Assembly (NCBI GenBank): GCA_025463615.1 | Contig: JAODAU010000395.1 | Span: forward strand, 1 to 20,609 | Direction of reading: 5' to 3' | DNA: 20,609 bases | Source of the DNA: Microbacteriaceae bacterium | Lineage (GTDB): Bacteria > Actinomycetota > Actinomycetes > Actinomycetales > Microbacteriaceae | Shown here: positions 14,405-20,609 of the stretch, one piece after another | Layout of the letters: each line of letters opens with the position of its first letter | Numbering within the stretch: the stretch's first letter is position 1 | Notes under the pieces: model-generated | What the model was told of the DNA's origin: nothing | Databases searched by the model: none | What the model saw: the letters and a program-made list of their open reading frames with translations, nothing else | Program-made: the position numbers and the translations under genes

Positions 14405-15421
14405 TCAGTGGCCTTTCGTGGGGCTGGCGGTGATGAGCAGGTCGTCGCCGAGCTGCTCGATCGAGTCGATGTGGAGACGGCGGATGCCCGGCATCCCGTC
14501 GACGCCGATGTCGCCGAGGGCGGTCATCGGGCCGCCGAGCAGGGCGGGGGCGAGGTAGATGAGGTACTCGTCGGCCAGGTCGGCCGCGATGAGCGCGCTC
14601 GCGAGCGTGGGGCCGCCCTCGACGAAGGCGTGGCGGATGCCGCGCTCGTACAGGTCGGCGAGGATCGCGGGCAGGTCGCGGCTGCTGGTCACGATCGCGG
14701 GCTGCGGGTGGTGCAGCACGCGCGCGTCGGACGGGATGGCGCGCTCGCCGATCACCACCGGCACGGGCTGGTGCGGCAGGAGCTCGCCGGCGTCTCCGCG
14801 GGCGGTGAGGGACGGGTCATCCGCCAGCACCGTTCCGGTGCCCACGAGGATCGCGTCGCTGAGCTCGCGCTGCTCGTGCACGCGCTGGCGGGCCGCGGCG
14901 CCGGTGATCCACTGGCTGGAGCCGTCGGATGCCGCGGCGCGACCGTCGAGCGTCGACGCCCACTTCACGCTCACCCACGGGCGGTGGGTGCGCTCGGCGT
15001 GCAGCCACTGCCGCATCCGCCGCTCCGCCTCGTCGGCGAGCACGCCGGGCACCACCTCGACGCCCGCCGCGCGCAGGCGCTCGGCCCCGCCGGCGGATGC
15101 CGCGCCCGGGTCGGCGACGGCATACACGACGCGCGCGACGCCGGCCTCGATGAGCGCGACACTGCACGGGCCGGTGCGACCCCAGTGGTTGCAGGGCTCG
15201 AGGGTGACCACCGCGGTCGCGCCGGCTGCCTCGCCCGGAGCGAGCTTGGAGAGGGCGTCCACCTCGGCGTGCGCGGTGCCCGCGCCTCGGTGCCAGCCCT
15301 CGGCGATGATGTCGCCCTCGGCGGAGAGGATGACGCAGCCCACCTGCGGGTTCACGCCCCACGCGGGGCCGTGCGACGCCAGCGAGAGAGCGCGGCGCAT
15401 CGCCTGCTCGATCTCGGTCAT
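14405..15421 (-). CDS. ribD: Bifunctional riboflavin biosynthesis deaminase / reductase
   Basis: This 338-residue fusion carries out the second and third steps of riboflavin synthesis. The N-terminal cytidine-deaminase-like domain (1-about 140) has NPQVGCV, the zinc and catalytic HAE (51-53) and PCNHWGRTGPC with C77 and C86. The C-terminal RibD/DHFR-like reductase domain begins near VSVKWASTLDGRAA (about 150) and includes GTGTVLADDPSLTAR and FVEGGPTLASALI. ATG 15421 has AAGGGG 5 bases upstream on the minus strand. It is the first gene of the operon and is preceded by an FMN riboswitch, whose end is about 70 bases upstream. Confidence 0.97.
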   Translation of the reverse strand: MTEIEQAMRRALSLASHGPAWGVNPQVGCVILSAEGDIIAEGWHRGAGTAHAEVDALSKLAPGEAAGATAVVTLEPCNHWGRTGPCSVALIEAGVARVVYAVADPGAASAGGAERLRAAGVEVVPGVLADEAERRMRQWLHAERTHRPWVSVKWASTLDGRAAASDGSSQWITGAAARQRVHEQRELSDAILVGTGTVLADDPSLTARGDAGELLPHQPVPVVIGERAIPSDARVLHHPQPAIVTSSRDLPAILADLYERGIRHAFVEGGPTLASALIAADLADEYLIYLAPALLGGPMTALGDIGVDGMPGIRRLHIDSIEQLGDDLLITASPTKGH

Positions 15422-15426
15422 CCGGG

Positions 15427-15491
15427 CCCCTTACGGTTCTGGGCACCCCGGGGCTGCACGTCGAACGCGAAACGGTAAGCGTCGAACGCGA
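15427..15491 (-). promoter_or_regulatory. Presumed expression platform between riboswitch and ribD
   Basis: The ribD ribosome site AAGGGG (plus 15427-15432) can pair with the C-run of CCCCGGGG at 15446-15453, suggesting control by site sequestration. A 12-bp direct repeat (CGTCGAACGCGA at 15459-15470 and 15480-15491) separates this from the aptamer; its second copy touches the closing stem. No hairpin with a T-tract is seen, so control of translation is more likely than attenuation. The pairing is inferred by eye. Confidence 0.4.
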
Positions 15492-15650
15492 GTGCTTCCT
15501 CTCTTCCGGACTGAGAGCGCGGGCCTCACGACCACCGCTCATAACCGTCGGTGCTGGAATTCCACCAGCTCAGCCGCATCGGGGCAAACCCCTCCGCGGG
15601 TCGCGGACTGTCACCGCCGGTTCGGATTCTCACCGACCCCGGAGCACTGC
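15491..15650 (-). ncRNA. FMN riboswitch (RFN element) controlling the riboflavin operon
   Basis: Read on the minus strand, the conserved RFN blocks occur in order: GGGGTCGGTGAGAATCC (plus about 15624-15640), ACCGGCGGTGACAGTCCGCG (about 15602-15621), GGTGGAATTCC (about 15556-15566), CCGACGGTTA (about 15542-15551) and AGTCCGG (15506-15512). The closing stem P1 pairs AGTGCTCC (15642-15649 region) with GGAAGCACT (15491-15499). Between the GACGGTTA and AGTCCGG blocks an extra stem of 26 nt (15515-15540, GAGCG/CGCTC) extends the last helix. FMN binding is expected to reduce expression of ribD and the genes behind it. Confidence 0.93.
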
Positions 15651-15722
15651 TTTTCTGTGTTCCACCCTAGCAACGCGCGGGCGGGGCCGCGCATTCCCGC
15701 GTAACAGGTCGTCGCGCGAGCG

Positions 15723-17527
15723 TCAGCCCGTCGTGTCGACGACGACGCGCGCCGTCTCGCCCGGACACGCATCCCGCAGCTGCGCCTCGAGTCCAGGTTC
15801 GGCCGTGTGGACGGTCACCGATTGTTTCGTGCGCGAGATCACACTGCAGAGGTCCTGCAGGTCGGAGTTGTCCCACGCGCCCGTCGCTCGATACGACCGG
15901 TAGGCATCGAATGCGACGATGCGCACGACGACGTCCCCGCCCAGGTCACCCCCGTTCTCCACGAGCACCCAGAAATCGATGATCGCCTCGTCGGGGTCGC
16001 CCGAGTGCCACAGGATGCCGACTCCGCCGGGACCGGAGAGGGCGAGGATGCGGTCGACGGCCCGATCCCGGTGTGCCAGACGGAGCCCGAGAGAATGCGC
16101 ACCGCCGGCTGCCGCGCCGCCGTCGCCTGCACCGTGTCGAGGGGTGAGATCGCGCCGACGAGCACGGCGAGAGCCGTGACACCCGTAGCGATGAGTGCCG
16201 TCCGTGTCGCATTCCGCCCCGCCGTGAGTACCAGGCGGATGCCCTGCGAAAGCACGATCGTCGAAAGCGAGACCACGAGAAGCCACGAGACCTTGGTGGG
16301 GTAGTACCCGGACCACGGGTCCGCTTGGGAGCGCCCGAGGAAGACGAGCACGCCGACGATCAGCACGGAACCCGCGGCGAGTGTAGCGAGACCGCGCGCG
16401 ACTACGCCGTCATCCGTGCGCCATCGCCAGACGGCAAGCCCGATAGTGACCACGAGGATCGCCGCGAGAGCCGCCCAGGTGGAGGGGAACCCGTGTCCGA
16501 GCGTCTCGAGGGCCCCGCCCTGTTCCAGGAAGGTTGGCAACACCACCAGGGCCGCCCACAGCACGGGGAGTGCCAGCGCGAGCAGCAGCGCGATGGCGTG
16601 CGACCCCGCGACCTGCCTGAGCGATCGCCTGATCGGCCAGGCCGTCAGGGCGGCCAGGGCGACGGGGAAGACGGCGAGCGGCGTCCAGGTCGCCAACAGC
16701 AGCGTGCAGGTGAGGCAGAGCCCAAACAGGGCGGCGAACGGATGACGCCGCGAACTCAGAAACGCGAGCCAGCTCGCGAGCACGAGCGGGATCGCGACAT
16801 GCACATTGAAATAGCCCCACTGCACGGGGAGGCCGCCGACCAGCCAGGTCGTCGCGCCGAGGGATCCGAGCGCCCCGACCACTGCCGTCACCGCCGGGCG
16901 CGATCGGGGCACCGCCGAGGCCAGCGTCGCGCCGATGGCGAGGCCGGTCAGGCCGAGCATCAGGACCCAGGTCAGGGCGAACGCCCCGAGATCGTGGCCG
17001 AGTACAGCGTGGGCCCCCAGCCCCGCCCTTCCCGGTGCCGCGACGGCCGCCACGATCGCGGCGGGAAGCGGCACCGGGTTCTCGAAAGCGCCGAGTGCGA
17101 GTCCGTCACGGTGCAGGATCAGTCCCGAGTAGAACAGGTTGTTGAACGTGTCGCCGTTCATCGCCCAACTCAGTCGGGACGCGCCCGGCACCACCTGCGC
17201 GAGACCAAGCGTCGCCAGCCACACGACGGCGCCGGCGAGCGCAGGCACCCAGACCGTGATGGCGCGTCGGCCCGGCATCGGGTAGTGGAGCTGATGGAGC
17301 AGCGCGAGCCCGACACCGAGCGCGATCACGTCGATCGAGACGAGCGCGATGACGGGGTCGAGGGCGAGGAACCGTGAGACCACGAGCGTGCCGAGGAGCA
17401 CGACCCCGCCGACCGAGCCTGTCGCCACGGCCCCCAGCAGGTGACCGTAGCGCGCACCGATCGCGAAGACCCACGGGATCGTCGCGGCCACCGCCAGCAC
17501 GACGGCCAGAACCGTCCAGATTGTCAT
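15723..17527 (-). pseudogene. Large polytopic membrane protein of unknown function, frame interrupted by an apparent 1-base loss
   Basis: Two frames join to make one protein. From ATG 17527 a hydrophobic protein with about a dozen spans runs to roughly residue 480 (VRILSG, near 16088), after which that frame becomes Ser/Arg-rich nonsense ending at 15839. A second frame picks up exactly there with LRLAHRDRAVDRILALSG and continues plausibly (ILWHSGDPDEAIIDFWVLVENGG) to a TGA at 15723. Adding one G to the GGG run at 16086-16088 restores a protein of about 601 residues with a soluble C-terminal domain of about 120 residues. Conserved-looking loop motifs are MNGDTFNNL (near 124-132) and YYPTKVSWL (near 412-420), reminiscent of actinobacterial GT-C-like membrane proteins, but I do not recognise the family firmly. 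It may be a pseudogene, a sequencing error or, less likely, a recoding site. Confidence 0.7.
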
Positions 17528-17573
17528 AGTCGCATCGGCTCGCGTCGGGAAGTCGGGGCCAGCCCCCGCGCAT

Positions 17574-17579
17574 AGATTA
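17574..17579 (-). promoter_or_regulatory. Possible -10 box upstream of the polytopic membrane protein
   Basis: TAATCT on the minus strand (plus AGATTA 17574-17579) stands out in the GC-rich gap about 46 bases upstream of the ATG at 17527. No strong -35 or ribosome site is evident. Confidence 0.35.
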
Positions 17580-17590
17580 CGGTGCCGGAG

Positions 17591-17630
17591 CCGCGATCAC
17601 GGCGACGACACGGATCGCGTGTTGCCGCGG
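17591..17630 (-). terminator. Possible hairpin terminator of trpS
   Basis: CCGCG (17591-17595) and CGCGG (17626-17630) enclose a broken inner stem including ACACG/CGTGT around GATCG. It begins 7 bp after the trpS stop on the minus strand. There is no T-tract, so confidence is low. Confidence 0.35.
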
Positions 17631-17637
17631 ACCCACG

Positions 17638-19521
<1,884 letters not shown>

Positions 19522-20496
19522 TTACCGGGGCGGACCGACAGCCTTCGTCGCGGGGCGCCGGCGCCCGGTCGGCCGCCCGATCGTCTTCGTCTTGAGCGAG
19601 AGGATCGGGGTCTCCCCGTGGTCCGCGAGGTCCACGGCCATCCAGGTCGCGGCGATCAGGATCACCTGACAGATCAGCCCGAACCAGACGAGCAGCCCGA
19701 TCATCACGGCGAATGAGGCGAGCAGCGGGTTGCGCCCGCCGCCGCCCACGAGCGCGGCGCCGAAGGCCTTGAGGATGCCGAGGGCCGCCGCCCCGAGCAT
19801 GGCCCCCGTGATGAGGCGCCGCAGCGGCAGCTTCACCGCGAGCAGCACCCGGAACAGCACCACCAGCACGGTCGTGTCGATCGCGAACGCGATGACGAGG
19901 CCGATTACGCGCGCGACGACCACGGCGAAGACCGACTTCTCGCCGATCCCGACCGCGCCGAAGATCACCCCGAGCGCCGCTGTGCTGAACACCGAGATCG
20001 CCGCCGAGAGCAGCGTCACGGCCGCGAACGCGATCACCAGCCCGAGGTCGCGCAGCTTGAGCAGCAGGAAGAACGTGGTGTCCTGCGGGAGCCCGAACAC
20101 CGCGCGCACCGCGGACCGCGCCGAGGCGAACCAGCTGAGCGCGGTGACGAAGACGATCACGATGGCGACGATTCCGCTCCATCCGAGCACCTTCGAGCTG
20201 AACAGGTCGTCGACCTTGATCGCGCCGCTGCCGTTGCCGGTGTCGATCAGGCCGGGCACGGCGGTCGAGATCGTCGAGAGCACCGCCTTCTCGAAGTCCG
20301 GATCCGACCGGATCGCGAAGCCGAGCACCGTGAACCCCACGTAGAGCGCCGCGAAGACGCTGTAGAGCGCGGTCAGGCTGAGCCCGCCCGCGAGGATCGG
20401 GCCGTTCTTCTGGCCGTACAGCTGGAAGACCCGCACGGGCCGCCACTGCATCACCCGGGCCACGATGGCCTGCACGCGTGCGATCAACGCTTTCAC
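19522..20496 (-). CDS. YihY/BrkB-family inner membrane protein
   Basis: This 324-residue protein has about six membrane spans and a basic, disordered C-terminus (KTKTIGRPTGRRRPATK). The N-terminal block RVFQLYGQKNGPILAGGLSL followed by a span is the family hallmark; the family, once called ribonuclease BN in error, has no established biochemical role. GTG at 20496 is preferred because GGGAGG lies 4-9 bases upstream on the minus strand and conserved sequence starts soon after. The open frame reaches an ATG at 20547, but that would run through the presumed ptsI promoter and adds a Pro/Arg-rich stretch unlike the family. It heads the yihY-xth-trpS unit and is divergent from ptsI. Confidence 0.88.
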   Translation of the reverse strand: MKALIARVQAIVARVMQWRPVRVFQLYGQKNGPILAGGLSLTALYSVFAALYVGFTVLGFAIRSDPDFEKAVLSTISTAVPGLIDTGNGSGAIKVDDLFSSKVLGWSGIVAIVIVFVTALSWFASARSAVRAVFGLPQDTTFFLLLKLRDLGLVIAFAAVTLLSAAISVFSTAALGVIFGAVGIGEKSVFAVVVARVIGLVIAFAIDTTVLVVLFRVLLAVKLPLRRLITGAMLGAAALGILKAFGAALVGGGGRNPLLASFAVMIGLLVWFGLICQVILIAATWMAVDLADHGETPILSLKTKTIGRPTGRRRPATKAVGPPR

Positions 20497-20524
20497 TGGC
20501 CCTCCCGGCCGTGTCGTGCCCCGG

Positions 20525-20560
20525 TAGAGTTGCGGTGGGCAACGCACTCGAGGAAGAGGA
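20525..20560 (+). promoter_or_regulatory. Possible promoter and ribosome site of ptsI
   Basis: TAGAGT at 20525-20530 resembles a -10 box; a purine-rich stretch GAGGAAGAGGA (20550-20560) is well placed as ribosome site for the ATG at 20566. The -35 is not clear. The region is shared with the divergent yihY gene. Confidence 0.45.
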
Positions 20561-20565
20561 TATCC

Positions 20566-20609
20566 ATGCTATTGACGGGTGTCGGAGTAGGTCGCGGCGT
20601 TGCCGTCGG
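20566..20609 (+). CDS. ptsI: Phosphoenolpyruvate-protein phosphotransferase (PTS enzyme I), N-terminal fragment
   Basis: Only 14 codons and two bases are present: MLLTGVGVGRGVAV followed by a probable Gly. This is the typical enzyme I opening (a short strand, then G.G.G.A.G before the N-terminal domain). Enzyme I transfers phosphate from PEP to HPr to drive sugar uptake. The active-site His and PEP-binding domain lie beyond the window. The good ribosome site and divergent promoter region support a real start, but the fragment is short and the call should be confirmed with downstream sequence. Confidence 0.65.
   Translation, partial: MLLTGVGVGRGVAV

Noticed and set aside
12506..15478. Very long open frame (990 codons) on + opposite the riboflavin operon
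   Set aside because: It is exactly antisense to ribD, ribE, ribBA and ribH, and its His/Arg/Gly/Ala-rich composition is what high-GC third positions produce on the opposite strand. No domain is recognisable.
20497..20547. Longer N-terminus for the YihY-family gene (ATG at 20547)
   Set aside because: The extension is Pro/Arg-rich, overlaps the presumed ptsI promoter and lies upstream of a good ribosome site serving the GTG at 20496.

Overview
The window is about 70 % G+C or more. Coding is dense, with strong G/C at third codon positions, GTG starts and several probable leaderless starts. Gene content (actinobacterial-type ribD-ribE-ribBA-ribH operon under an FMN riboswitch, a yihY-xth-trpS string, a PBP4-type dacB with a Thr/Pro/Ala linker) and the recurring word GGATGYC suggest an actinobacterium, most likely Microbacteriaceae (Leifsonia/Microbacterium-like). 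The family placement is inference from style and synteny, not from a search.

Left part (1-4836, all +): the 3' end of a Gfo/Idh/MocA oxidoreductase, a membrane-anchored D-Ala-D-Ala carboxypeptidase (dacB) with a nicotinamidase (pncA) 14 bp behind it, a succinate-semialdehyde dehydrogenase (gabD), then a repeat-filled gap (four 18-bp tandem copies running into an imperfect inverted repeat), and a SpoU/TrmH rRNA methyltransferase whose ATG sits 13 bp beyond the repeat. A strong hairpin (4839-4883) closes this block against a convergent gene.

Transport block (4893-11289): a full-size type-IV ABC exporter (-) lies downstream of a 70-residue helix-turn-helix protein (-). Divergently, a three-gene ABC-2 exporter (ATPase plus two permeases, translationally coupled by 4-bp overlaps) runs on +. 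The short divergent region carries a near-consensus promoter for the HTH gene and several GTTGAC/GTCAAC half-sites, so the HTH protein is a candidate controller of itself and possibly both exporters. After the ABC-2 operon, a 354-bp non-coding gap holds two separate long inverted repeats, then comes an MFS sugar-type transporter on -.

Right part (11400-20496, all -): in transcription order, yihY, an exonuclease III homologue and trpS (tightly spaced); a large polytopic membrane protein whose frame is broken by an apparent one-base loss; the FMN riboswitch and riboflavin operon ribD, ribE, ribBA, ribH (neighbouring genes overlap by 4 bp or lie 1 bp apart); and two small single-span membrane proteins. 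The last 44 bases (+) begin a PTS enzyme I gene (ptsI).

Most genes are ordinary housekeeping or transport genes. I see no convincing defence island, prophage, CRISPR array, insertion sequence or biosynthetic cluster. The features most worth a second look are the HTH/operator region, the dispersed palindromic repeats, the frame break in the membrane protein and the over-used GGATGYC word.
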